From: Lachnospiraceae bacterium
Lineage (GTDB): Bacteria > Bacillota_A > Clostridia > Lachnospirales > Lachnospiraceae
NCBI GenBank assembly: GCA_009774655.1
Contig: VSOD01000067.1
Location: 1-13,722, forward strand
Reading direction: 5' to 3'
Length of the DNA: 13,722 nt
Positions within the stretch are counted from its first letter, which is position 1, and every line of letters begins with the position of its first letter. Made by a program: the position numbers and the translations under genes. Shown here piece by piece: positions 6,870-12,973 of this stretch. Under the pieces are notes generated by a model. The model searched no databases and had not been told where the DNA came from. It was given only the letters and a program-made list of their open reading frames with translations.

Positions 6870-7721
6870 ATGGAACGAAATCCGTATGTGCCCGATGTTC
6901 ACTTCGAGCAGATTCCAATTAAAAATCTGGTTTCCAATCAGGATTATCAACGGCATCTGTCTAAAGATCATATCCGGAAGGCTGCGGAAAACTTTGATCT
7001 GTGCCAGATCAACCCGGTCAAGGTCAGCCGCCGACAGGGCATCAATTATGTCTTTAACGGACAGCATACGATTGAGATCGTGGCACTTGTTTCGGGATCC
7101 CGTGACACACCGGTATGGTGCATGGTCTATGATGAACTGGTGTATGAACAGGAGGCGGCGATATTTGCCGATCAACAGAGATTTGTCAAAAAACTGCTGC
7201 CCTATGAAATTTTTACAGCTAATATCGAAGCCGGAAACGATGAACAGCTGATCATCAAGGCACTGGTGGAATCCTTTAATCTGCGCATCAGCGGGAACAG
7301 CGGACCGGGCTGTGTCTGCTGTGTTGCAACGCTGGAAGACCTGTATCGTAAATATGGTTATGAGATTCTGCAGCGCAGCCTGCGTCTGTGTATTGCCACG
7401 TGGGAGGGCGATGTAGAGTCGCTGACCGGCAACATTCTCCGTGGCATAGCCCGTCTGGCCAATACCTATGAAGACAGTCTGAAGGATGATATGTTTGTGG
7501 AAAAAGTCGGCCGCTCTTCTCCCAGAGAAATCAGCCGTATCGCTAAAGAACGCAAGGCCGGTTCCATAGGGTATGCCGAGGCTATGCTGACGCTCTATAA
7601 TAAAAAGAGCAGTGCTAACGGTACTTTAAAATGGGCAAGGCTTTACGAAAATAAGCCGGTGATTAATGAAAGGAGCAGACTGCCGATGGAGGGCCAGTTG
7701 TCTATAACAGAGGTTGAATAG
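6870..7721 (+). CDS. ParB/DUF6551-like protein
   Basis: A 283-residue protein with a ParB/sulfiredoxin-like N-terminal domain: IPIKNLVSNQDYQR (about 15-28), then HIRKAAENFD and INPVKVSRR (about 34-55). The signature YVFNGQHTIEI (about 60-70) is the local version of the family's G-Q/H-H motif, and FADQQRFVKKL (about 99-109) follows. This layout resembles DUF6551-type proteins of phages and mobile elements. The second half is helical and of unknown role. The ATG at 6870 follows GGAGGAGG by 9 bp and the previous stop by one base, so expression is coupled. Unlike the preceding gene, its ParB-type signature looks intact, so this may be the active partner of a pair. It is the last gene of the recombinase operon. 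Confidence 0.82.
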   Translation: MERNPYVPDVHFEQIPIKNLVSNQDYQRHLSKDHIRKAAENFDLCQINPVKVSRRQGINYVFNGQHTIEIVALVSGSRDTPVWCMVYDELVYEQEAAIFADQQRFVKKLLPYEIFTANIEAGNDEQLIIKALVESFNLRISGNSGPGCVCCVATLEDLYRKYGYEILQRSLRLCIATWEGDVESLTGNILRGIARLANTYEDSLKDDMFVEKVGRSSPREISRIAKERKAGSIGYAEAMLTLYNKKSSANGTLKWARLYENKPVINERSRLPMEGQLSITEVE

Positions 7722-7740
7722 CTGTATGTACAGAATACTG

Positions 7741-7778
7741 TGTTACAGTTCACGGCCTAACCGGCCGCAAACTGTAAC
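7741..7778. repeat. 38-bp hairpin repeat, copy 1
   Basis: Exactly identical over 38 bp to 10486-10523. It folds as a hairpin: arms GTTACAGTT/AACTGTAAC (9 bp), a symmetric CA/CA internal loop, CGGCC/GGCCG (5 bp) and a five-base loop TAACC. It begins 19 bp after the last ParB-like gene. On the minus strand it also encodes the peptide VTVCGRLGREL plus a stop, the end of the small ORF at 7743-7898. No T-tract follows, so it is not a classic terminator. Confidence 0.95.
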
Positions 7779-7898
7779 GCATCCAGCCCATTCCAAGTCG
7801 CCTTCGGCGAGGGGCTGGATGTCTGAAACCGTAAAGTTATCGGCCGGATGCCCTGCAGCAGGGTGCAGGGCACCGTGAATAGTAACAATACTGTTCAT
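7743..7898 (-). CDS. Small 51-residue ORF ending in the repeat
   Basis: On the minus strand, ATG 7898 is preceded by GGGGAGGGC 5-6 bp upstream, a good RBS. The 51-residue product starts MNSIVTIHGALHPAAGHPADN, contains DLEWAGCVTVCGRLGREL and ends inside the 38-bp repeat. It has two cysteines (CVTVC), no signal peptide and no recognised domain. The ORF is filled by three nested inverted repeats, so the open frame may be a by-product of a structured element. It lies divergent from the STM4015-type gene and convergent with the last ParB-like gene. The good RBS argues for a gene. The exact reuse of its tail without a matching ORF elsewhere in the window argues for a non-coding repeat. Confidence 0.4.
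   Translation of the reverse strand: MNSIVTIHGALHPAAGHPADNFTVSDIQPLAEGDLEWAGCVTVCGRLGREL
7780..7821. repeat. Nested inverted repeat
   Basis: CATCCAGCCC (7780-7789) pairs with GGGCTGGATG (7812-7821), a perfect 10-bp stem. Inside it TCGCC (7798-7802) pairs with GGCGA (7806-7810) around a 3-nt loop. It begins one base after the 38-bp repeat and lies within the small minus-strand ORF. Confidence 0.8.
7849..7872. repeat. 9-bp inverted repeat
   Basis: TGCCCTGCA (7849-7857) and TGCAGGGCA (7864-7872) are perfect inverted repeats with a 6-nt loop. It is the third hairpin in a row between the ParB-like operon and the STM-type cluster. Confidence 0.8.
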
Positions 7899-7925
7899 AG
7901 AATGCCCTCCCCAAATATGATTCAG

Positions 7926-7954
7926 TTTACGCCGCCCGACCGGTATGCTACAAT
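7926..7954 (+). promoter_or_regulatory. Candidate sigma-A promoter of the STM-type cluster
   Basis: TTTACG (7926-7931) and TACAAT (7949-7954) are separated by 17 bp, with four and five consensus matches. Transcription would start near 7961, leaving a leader of about 70 nt before the STM4015-type start codon. Confidence 0.6.
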
Positions 7955-7963
7955 AGGAAAAAA

Positions 7964-7993
7964 GGCGGCGCGTGCAGAATGCACTGCACCGCC
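7964..7993 (+). promoter_or_regulatory. 5' leader hairpin before the STM4015-type gene
   Basis: GGCGG (7964-7968) pairs with CCGCC (7989-7993), and inside it GTGCA (7972-7976) pairs with TGCAC (7980-7984) around a GAA loop. The hairpin would form at the very 5' end of the predicted transcript, where it could stabilise the mRNA. It matches no riboswitch class I know. Confidence 0.45.
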
Positions 7994-8030
7994 GGACAGC
8001 ATATTGGGAAGGTTGGGGAAGGAGGAAGCT

Positions 8031-8900
8031 ATGGCAGACCAAGCAGGAAAGAGTAAGACATACTCTTATGACTATGAGGACTATGAGAACGGGAAGAAGG
8101 CAGAAACCATGCTGGAGGAGATTCTGGCCGATCCGGAGTTTCCGGGGCTGGAGGAGCTGATCATCGGCGGATGGGGCGGTGAATATGAAGAATCCTGTCA
8201 GGCGATTCTGGACGGCATTGCTGCGAATGTCGACAGATTCAGCCACATCACGAAACTTTTCATCGGCGATATGGACTATGAGGTGTGTGAAGTATCGTGG
8301 ATCATGCAGGGCAATTACAGCAATCTGTGGAAAGCCATGCCCCAGTTGAAGGAATTGACGATCAAGGGCAGTACGAATCTGGAATTAGGAGTGATCGAAC
8401 ATGACAATCTGGAGTCTTTGACCATCATCTGCGGCGGCCTGGGGAAGGATGTGATAGAAGAGATTGCGAAAGCAAAACTTCCGAACCTGCAGAAGCTGCT
8501 CCTTTACATTGGAGTGGAAGACTATGGTTTTGACGGGGATGCGGAAACTGTCAGGGAGCTGCTTTCCGTGTCTGATTTTCCGAAGCTTACCTATCTGGGA
8601 ATCACGGACAGTGAGATTCAGGATGAACTGACAGCAGTTGTGCTTGAGAGTAAATATATGCAGCAGATCACTACGCTGGATCTGTCCAACGGAACGCTTA
8701 CGGATAAGGGCGGACAGCTCCTTGTGGAGAAGCTGCCGGGATGTCCAGGTCTGGAGAAGTTGGATGTACATTACCATTACCTGTCAGATGAGATAATGGG
8801 GAAATTAAAGAAGCTGCCCATTGTGGTTGACGTGTCTGAGCAGGAAAAGGCGGAGAGCTGGAACGGTGAATTATGGTACAATGCCATGTTGACAGAATGA
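8031..8900 (+). CDS. STM4015-family leucine-rich-repeat protein
   Basis: A 289-residue cytosolic protein made of LRR units. Repeats are visible at about 37-48 (FPGLEELIIGGW), 72-81 (HITKLFIGDM), 103-114 (MPQLKELTIKGS), 124-136, 150-161 (LPNLQKLLLYIG), 183-194 (FPKLTYLGITDS), 210-231 (ITTLDLSNGTLTDKGGQLL) and 238-254 (CPGLEKLDVHYHYLSDE). No signal peptide or membrane segment is present. The length and the neighbours match the uncharacterised STM4015 family, whose genes sit with STM4014 to STM4011. LRR arcs bind proteins or peptides, so it may recognise a partner or substrate for the cluster's enzymes; this is inference. The ATG at 8031 has GGAGG 5 bp upstream, and the predicted promoter lies about 80 bp before it. 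It overlaps the next gene by ATGA. Confidence 0.87.
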   Translation: MADQAGKSKTYSYDYEDYENGKKAETMLEEILADPEFPGLEELIIGGWGGEYEESCQAILDGIAANVDRFSHITKLFIGDMDYEVCEVSWIMQGNYSNLWKAMPQLKELTIKGSTNLELGVIEHDNLESLTIICGGLGKDVIEEIAKAKLPNLQKLLLYIGVEDYGFDGDAETVRELLSVSDFPKLTYLGITDSEIQDELTAVVLESKYMQQITTLDLSNGTLTDKGGQLLVEKLPGCPGLEKLDVHYHYLSDEIMGKLKKLPIVVDVSEQEKAESWNGELWYNAMLTE

Positions 8901-9979
8901 GCGGGATTCTGCTGATCGGAACGGACGGCGGCAAGCGCAGGTTCTATTTTGAACAGGCGGCAGCGGAGGCGGGCCTCCCGGTTGTATTTCTGGATTGGAA
9001 AGATGTGCCGGACATGGGACACGATGAGGGATTCTGTCCGGAGAAGCCGGAAGAACCGGGCCGGAAACGATTCGAGGAGAAGCTGAGGATGCTGCTGCAA
9101 ATAGAAGACCTGCAGCATTTTGCGGTGAAGATTGATGCGCCGGCATGGGGAAGCAGCCGCCTGTGCGATCTGGGAAGTCTGACCGGACGGTATGAAGAAC
9201 AGCTTCGCCGGCTTTCCGGTCTGCCGGCAGGCGGTTTCCTGAACCGGCCGCCGGAGATTGCACAGGTGCTGGATAAACGCGGCTGTAAGGCGCGGCTTGC
9301 GCAGGGCGGTGTTCCGGTGACCCATATGTACGAAGAACATTTTTCCTGTGGGGAAGAATTGTTTGATTTTCTGAGAGAACACAGGATCACACAGGTGTTT
9401 GTGAAGCCGGTGAAAGGATCGGGCGCGGCAGGCGTGACAGCGCTGCGGTTCTCGCCGGGAAACGGCCGGATCGCGCTTTACACCTGTGCTGCGCTCAAAG
9501 AGGGTGCGCTATATAACACCAAGCGGATGTACAGGCTGGAGGGCAGGAAGGCGGAAGTGTTTCTGGACAGTCTGTTAAAGCTGGACTGCGTTGTAGAGCG
9601 ATGGTACGGCAAAGCGTCTTTTGAGGGGTATTGTTATGACCTGCGTGTGATCGTGCAGGGCGGGCGGATCGACTATATTCTGCCCAGATTGTCGAAAGGT
9701 CCCATTACGAATCTGCATCTTAATAATCACGCCATGGCGTTTGCGGATCTGCATTTGGGGACAGGAACAGTGGAACGGATCGAGGAGGTATGTCTTAAGG
9801 CGTCGGCGTGCTACCCCGGATTACAGAGCATTGGTATGGATGTACTTTTGGAAAAGGGCGGTCTGGAACCGAGGATCATTGAGATGAATGCGCAGGGCGA
9901 TCTGCTTCATCGGGATGTTTACAGCGAAAACAGGATTTATAAGCGACAGATCGCGATCATGAAGGAACTGCTGAGATGA
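8897..9979 (+). CDS. STM4014-family ATP-grasp-like protein
   Basis: A 360-residue protein. It opens with a Rossmann-like strand (GILLIGTDGGKRRFYFEQAA). The ATP-grasp part shows QVFVKPVKGSGAAGVTAL (about 166-183; lysine and glycine-rich loop), VVERWYG and YDLRVIVQGG (about 232-256), and IGMDVLLE...IIEMNAQGD (about 312-334), whose Glu329 and Asn331 suit metal-ATP binding. ATP-grasp enzymes activate a carboxylate as acyl phosphate and join it to an amine or thiol. Family and order fit the STM4014 group, which has no known substrate. The ATG at 8897 overlaps the stop of the LRR gene (ATGA), so translational coupling is likely; an in-frame ATG at 8873 is possible but would add residues before the natural first strand. 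It is followed by a terminator hairpin rather than by the next cluster gene. Confidence 0.88.
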   Translation: MSGILLIGTDGGKRRFYFEQAAAEAGLPVVFLDWKDVPDMGHDEGFCPEKPEEPGRKRFEEKLRMLLQIEDLQHFAVKIDAPAWGSSRLCDLGSLTGRYEEQLRRLSGLPAGGFLNRPPEIAQVLDKRGCKARLAQGGVPVTHMYEEHFSCGEELFDFLREHRITQVFVKPVKGSGAAGVTALRFSPGNGRIALYTCAALKEGALYNTKRMYRLEGRKAEVFLDSLLKLDCVVERWYGKASFEGYCYDLRVIVQGGRIDYILPRLSKGPITNLHLNNHAMAFADLHLGTGTVERIEEVCLKASACYPGLQSIGMDVLLEKGGLEPRIIEMNAQGDLLHRDVYSENRIYKRQIAIMKELLR

Positions 9980-10024
9980 GGGTGAATGGTATTTTTTCAC
10001 CATCTGTTAAAGACAGGTATCTAT

Positions 10025-10061
10025 AACCAGCCGTCACTACCCGCAATATTGGCGGCTGGTT
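10025..10061. terminator. Hairpin terminator between convergent ends
   Basis: AACCAGCCG (10025-10033) and CGGCTGGTT (10053-10061) form a perfect 9-bp GC-rich stem, extendable by a G-U pair, with a 19-nt loop and a short TTCTTT tail. It lies 45 bp after the STM4014-type stop and 18 bp before the end of a minus-strand gene remnant, so it may serve both. Confidence 0.65.
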
Positions 10062-10079
10062 CTTTAAATATGAAAGTTG

Positions 10080-10485
10080 TCATTTAGTTGTAGTTACTTC
10101 AGCTGCAAAAATCCTGCTGCATAATTCAAAATATTCATCATAAGATATTTCCGTTCCGTTTAATGTATATTTTTCTTTGCCCTCCACATTATCTTCATCA
10201 ACAAGTTCTTCATAAAAATTCATTTCTGCAACTAAATTATCTGCCCCTTCAAATTTTTCCATATGATATGCTTCATATCCTGTATGCATTCTGTTGCTGT
10301 ACATAATCCATGTGGAGCCATTATAAACAACATAAGAAAGCATAAGGGCATCGCCTTCTCCTACGGCAAATTCATAAACCTTATTATTGCACACATCAAG
10401 GTATATGCCACCATAAGGTCCGCAAATAATCAGTTCATTTTCTCCATCATTGTCAAGATCGACTTTTTCACCAATGGAATAGGAA
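10080..10485 (-). pseudogene. 5'-truncated secreted/FG-GAP-like protein fragment
   Basis: The minus-strand frame is open from the stop at 10080 up to the 38-bp repeat, where an in-frame TAA (10488-10490) cuts it. The first residues after the repeat read SYSIGEKVDLDNDGENELIICGPYGG, a Ca-binding DxDxDG-like motif. This resembles the C-terminal part of Clostridia lipoproteins or surface proteins that have GPYGG.YLD and a WI.YS....G...Y.....G pattern. A GTG at 10394 could start 104 residues, but it lies in the middle of the conserved stretch and lacks an RBS. The N-terminal part, with any signal peptide, is missing. The remnant is unrelated to the cluster around it and runs against it, so it is probably carried-in DNA. 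Confidence 0.6.
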
Positions 10486-10523
10486 TGTTACAGTTCACGG
10501 CCTAACCGGCCGCAAACTGTAAC
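10486..10523. repeat. 38-bp hairpin repeat, copy 2
   Basis: Exactly identical to 7741-7778 and in the same orientation, 2745 bp away; identity stops sharply at both ends. It keeps the minus-strand codons VTVCGRLGREL and TAA, but the DNA before them does not encode the rest of the small ORF, and a stop interrupts the frame. It precisely marks the 5' break of the adjacent truncated gene. Confidence 0.95.
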
Positions 10524-10562
10524 TGTCCCGGCTCTGCCAGGCCGCCCTGCGCGCTGTCTTTC

Positions 10563-10592
10563 TTGACGAACAGCTTACGTTGGCAGTAGAAT
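10563..10592 (+). promoter_or_regulatory. Strong sigma-A promoter for the STM4013-type gene
   Basis: TTGACG (10563-10568) and TAGAAT (10587-10592) each match five of six consensus bases and are 18 bp apart. The site is 31 bp before the STM4013-type start, so the second half of the split cluster can be transcribed separately. Confidence 0.7.
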
Positions 10593-10623
10593 AAAAAATA
10601 AAATGAAAGGGGAGCGGACAGCT

Positions 10624-11478
10624 ATGAGTGAAGTGCCTTTTGCGGCGTTTCGGGCCGGTATGGATGAAAAACAGTGTTCTGTAGATATGACGAAGGTGGT
10701 AGGTAACTGTGACATTTTGTTTGTCTGTCTGGATACCTTACGATATGATGCGGCCATTGCGGAGGAGCAGGGCGGCGGCACGCCTGTCTTAAACAGGTAC
10801 GGTGCATGGGAGAAGCGGCAGGCGCCGGGAAACTTCACCTATCCGTCGCATCATGCCATTTTTGCGGGATTTCTGCCGTCTAAGGATGAGGCGAGAAGCA
10901 TTGGGGAACAGGAGATGCTCTTCTTTCCAAAAAGCATTGGTATGGGGAAGAAGACTCCAAAAGGCGCTTACGGGTTTGATGCCGCCAATCTGGTGGAGGG
11001 GCTTCATGCGGACGGCTATGATACATGGTGTGTCGGCGGGGTGGCTTTTTTTGACAAACGCTCGGCACTTGGCAGGGTGTTTCCTTCCTTTTTTGAAAAG
11101 AGTTACTGGAATCCGTCTTTTTCCTGCCCGGTGAAGGAAAGCGCGGGGAATCAGGTTGATTTCATTCTGAACCGCCTGGAACAGAATGCGGATCCCAGAC
11201 GGATTTTTCTGTATCTGAATGTGTGTGCGATTCACTATCCCAACTATTTTTATCTGGAACAGGAGAAAAACGACAGTCTGGTGACGCACAGGGCGGCGCT
11301 GCGGTATGTGGACAGCCAGCTGGGCCGGTTGTTTGACGGTTGGAAGGAGAAACGGGGCGAGACCTTTGTGGTATGTTTTTCCGACCATGGCACCTGTTAC
11401 GGGGAGGACGGTTATGTGTTCCACGGTGTGAATCATCCGGTGGTCAGTACCGTGCCCTATAAGCATTTTTTCCTGTGA
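10624..11478 (+). CDS. STM4013/SEN3800-family hydrolase
   Basis: A 284-residue protein of the alkaline phosphatase/sulfatase superfamily. Seen motifs are ILFVCLDTLRYDA (about 31-43; Asp37 as first metal ligand), GNFTYPSHHAIFAGF (about 69-83; Thr72 as the nucleophile candidate, not the Cys/Ser of a formylglycine sulfatase), NVCAIHYPNY (about 199-208), FSDHGTCYGEDGYVFHG (about 252-268; Asp254 and His255) and NHP (His271). These give the two-metal set expected for a phospho- or sulfohydrolase. No signal peptide occurs, so it should act in the cytosol, unlike many sulfatases. It is shorter than typical sulfatases (about 450-550 residues), as known for this family. ATG 10624 has GGGGAG 9 bp upstream; ATG 10603 would lie before that site. 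The radical SAM gene follows after 49 bp. The substrate is unknown. Confidence 0.9.
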   Translation: MSEVPFAAFRAGMDEKQCSVDMTKVVGNCDILFVCLDTLRYDAAIAEEQGGGTPVLNRYGAWEKRQAPGNFTYPSHHAIFAGFLPSKDEARSIGEQEMLFFPKSIGMGKKTPKGAYGFDAANLVEGLHADGYDTWCVGGVAFFDKRSALGRVFPSFFEKSYWNPSFSCPVKESAGNQVDFILNRLEQNADPRRIFLYLNVCAIHYPNYFYLEQEKNDSLVTHRAALRYVDSQLGRLFDGWKEKRGETFVVCFSDHGTCYGEDGYVFHGVNHPVVSTVPYKHFFL

Positions 11479-11527
11479 AAAGGGGTGTTGTTGTTGCCGC
11501 AGGAATATTTTCAGAGAGGTGCATTTC

Positions 11528-12973
11528 ATGAACAGATATGTGCAGTATATGTACAGTTATCCGCATAAGACGGCGTACAGACCATTACATAACGTAAATT
11601 TGAGCGATTATATGGAAAATCTGGCGGGTGAGGGGCACAGCTTGTACCTTCACCTGCCCTTTTGTGAGAGCAGGTGCGGATACTGCAACCTGTTCACCGT
11701 GGCAGGCTGCGGCGGGGCGCAGAGGGATGCCTATCTGGATGCGCTGCCGCGTCAGATGGAGCGGTACAGGGAAATTCTGCCCTGTGATACCGTGTTTGGA
11801 GATTTTACCATCGGCGGCGGTACGCCTCTGCTTCTGGATGTCCGGCAGCTGGAGCGGGTATTTCGGGATGTCAGAGCTTATATGCCTCTGCGGAAAGACT
11901 GCCGGATCGTGATAGAGACTGCGCCGAAGCAGACCGACAGGGAGAAGGTACGCCTGTTGAAAGAAGCGGGTGTTACCAGGGTCAGTATGGGGATCCAGAG
12001 TTTTGACGAGGGTGAGCTTTCCTGGCTGGGCAGATTTCATGACGGCCGGCGGGCACAGGAAGCGGCGGAGATCTTGATGGAAGCGGAATTTGCCTGCGTC
12101 AATTTTGACTTTATCTACGGGCTGCCGGGGCAGACAGCGGAAAGCCTGTCGGGCTCTTTGGAGCGGGCAATGGTTTTTTCGCCGGATGAGATCTTTCTGT
12201 ATCCGCTGTATATCAAGCATGGCGTCCGCCTGGAGAGGGACGGGAAGGCAGCGGCGTTGGATTCTGACCATGCGTTCCGGCTTTATCAGCGGGGAGCGGC
12301 TTTTTTAAAAGAACACGGATACGCGCAGATTTCCATGAGGCGTTTTGTAAAGAGAAGGGGGAGCGAAGGCGCTGACGGTTTGCGGACGGAATTTCGGGAA
12401 TGCGGCTTTACCGGGGCTTTGTCTCTGGGCTGCGGGGGCAGAAGCTATCTGGGCCGGCTTCACGCCTGCACGCCCTACCGGACGACGCGGCAGGGGGCGC
12501 TTGAAGAGATAGAAGCCTATCTGGGCAGGGAAGATTTCCTGACGGTCACGCATGGAATCCTGCTTTCCGATGAGGAGATCAGGCGAAGGTATGTGATCAG
12601 GCATCTGCTGATCCGTCCCGGCATTGCAAAGAAGGCGTATCGGCGGATCTTCGGGAACGAGGTAATGGAAGACTTTCCGATTTTAAGGAATTGGGTAGAG
12701 GCCGGGTGGCTGGAAGAGAAGGATGAAAGTCAGGAAGAGCGGAGGCATTGGGGCAGCGGGGAGGCAGCAGGATATCCGGAGTTGCAGAAGGGACAGAGGG
12801 ATTCGGGATATCAAGATTCAGTCTTTCTCAGCCTGACGGAGGAGGGACTGGGGCTGTCCGATTATATCGGGCCGCAGCTGATCTCGGCAGAGATCAGGAG
12901 GAAAATGCTGGAGTGGGAGAGGATGAATGGGCAGGAAAACAATCTGTTACAGGGGGAGCCTGAAAAGTTGTAA
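11528..12973 (+). CDS. STM4012-family radical SAM protein, HemN/HemW-like
   Basis: A 481-residue radical SAM enzyme. LYLHLPFCESRCGYCNLF (about 39-56) carries the cluster-binding CxxxCxxC as Cys46, Cys50 and Cys53. GGGTP (about 96-100) is the SAM-binding glycine motif, and VSMGIQSFDE (about 152-161) and FDFIYGLPGQT (about 193-203) are typical of the coproporphyrinogen-oxidase-like branch. The family is related to HemN and HemW but is a separate uncharacterised group, so a heme function should not be assumed. A hydrophilic, low-complexity stretch (about 397-431) interrupts the C-terminal domain before LSLTEEGLGLSDYIGP and looks like an insertion. ATG 11528 is chosen because AGAGAGG lies 8 bp upstream; GTG 11519 would overlap that site. 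The last 47 bp overlap the start of the next radical SAM gene, pointing to coupled synthesis. Confidence 0.93.
   Translation: MNRYVQYMYSYPHKTAYRPLHNVNLSDYMENLAGEGHSLYLHLPFCESRCGYCNLFTVAGCGGAQRDAYLDALPRQMERYREILPCDTVFGDFTIGGGTPLLLDVRQLERVFRDVRAYMPLRKDCRIVIETAPKQTDREKVRLLKEAGVTRVSMGIQSFDEGELSWLGRFHDGRRAQEAAEILMEAEFACVNFDFIYGLPGQTAESLSGSLERAMVFSPDEIFLYPLYIKHGVRLERDGKAAALDSDHAFRLYQRGAAFLKEHGYAQISMRRFVKRRGSEGADGLRTEFRECGFTGALSLGCGGRSYLGRLHACTPYRTTRQGALEEIEAYLGREDFLTVTHGILLSDEEIRRRYVIRHLLIRPGIAKKAYRRIFGNEVMEDFPILRNWVEAGWLEEKDESQEERRHWGSGEAAGYPELQKGQRDSGYQDSVFLSLTEEGLGLSDYIGPQLISAEIRRKMLEWERMNGQENNLLQGEPEKL

Larger units (their letters stand above)
2946..7721. mobile_element. Putative serine-recombinase/ParB cassette
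   Basis: The block combines a repressor, a large serine recombinase, a recombinase-domain paralogue and two ParB-like proteins, with AT-rich decayed DNA on one side and a repeat element on the other. This suggests a mobile or formerly mobile module. I found no att direct repeat at its edges, so the boundaries given are gene limits, not proven element ends. Confidence 0.4.

Noticed and set aside
7743..7898. RiPP precursor peptide for the radical SAM enzymes
   Set aside because: Only two Cys, no leader/core pattern, opposite strand, and its tail is a repeat seen elsewhere; a link cannot be supported from this window.
7743..8246. 167-residue version of the small minus-strand ORF
   Set aside because: The extension upstream of 7898 runs antisense through the cluster promoter, leader and 5' end of the LRR gene; the RBS supports only the start at 7898.
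8777..9382. Two overlapping long minus-strand ORFs opposite the STM4014-type gene
   Set aside because: They are in different frames, show no motif and lie against a well-supported ATP-grasp-like gene.
10263..10505. 80-residue plus-strand ORF in the split region
   Set aside because: It is antisense to the conserved-looking truncated gene, has no RBS and runs into the hairpin repeat.
7741..10523. 38-bp direct repeats as attL/attR of an integrated element
   Set aside because: The repeats are self-complementary hairpins, no recombinase lies between them, and the genes between them belong to the same cluster as those outside.
10789..11529. 246-residue minus-strand ORF opposite the STM4013-type gene
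   Set aside because: The plus strand carries full hydrolase motifs and an RBS; the antisense product shows no domain.
11528..12973. Assignment as HemN or HemW (heme synthesis or heme chaperone)
   Set aside because: The motifs are shared, but the lead sequence, neighbours and pairing with a CNYRCSYC radical SAM gene fit the separate STM4012 group.
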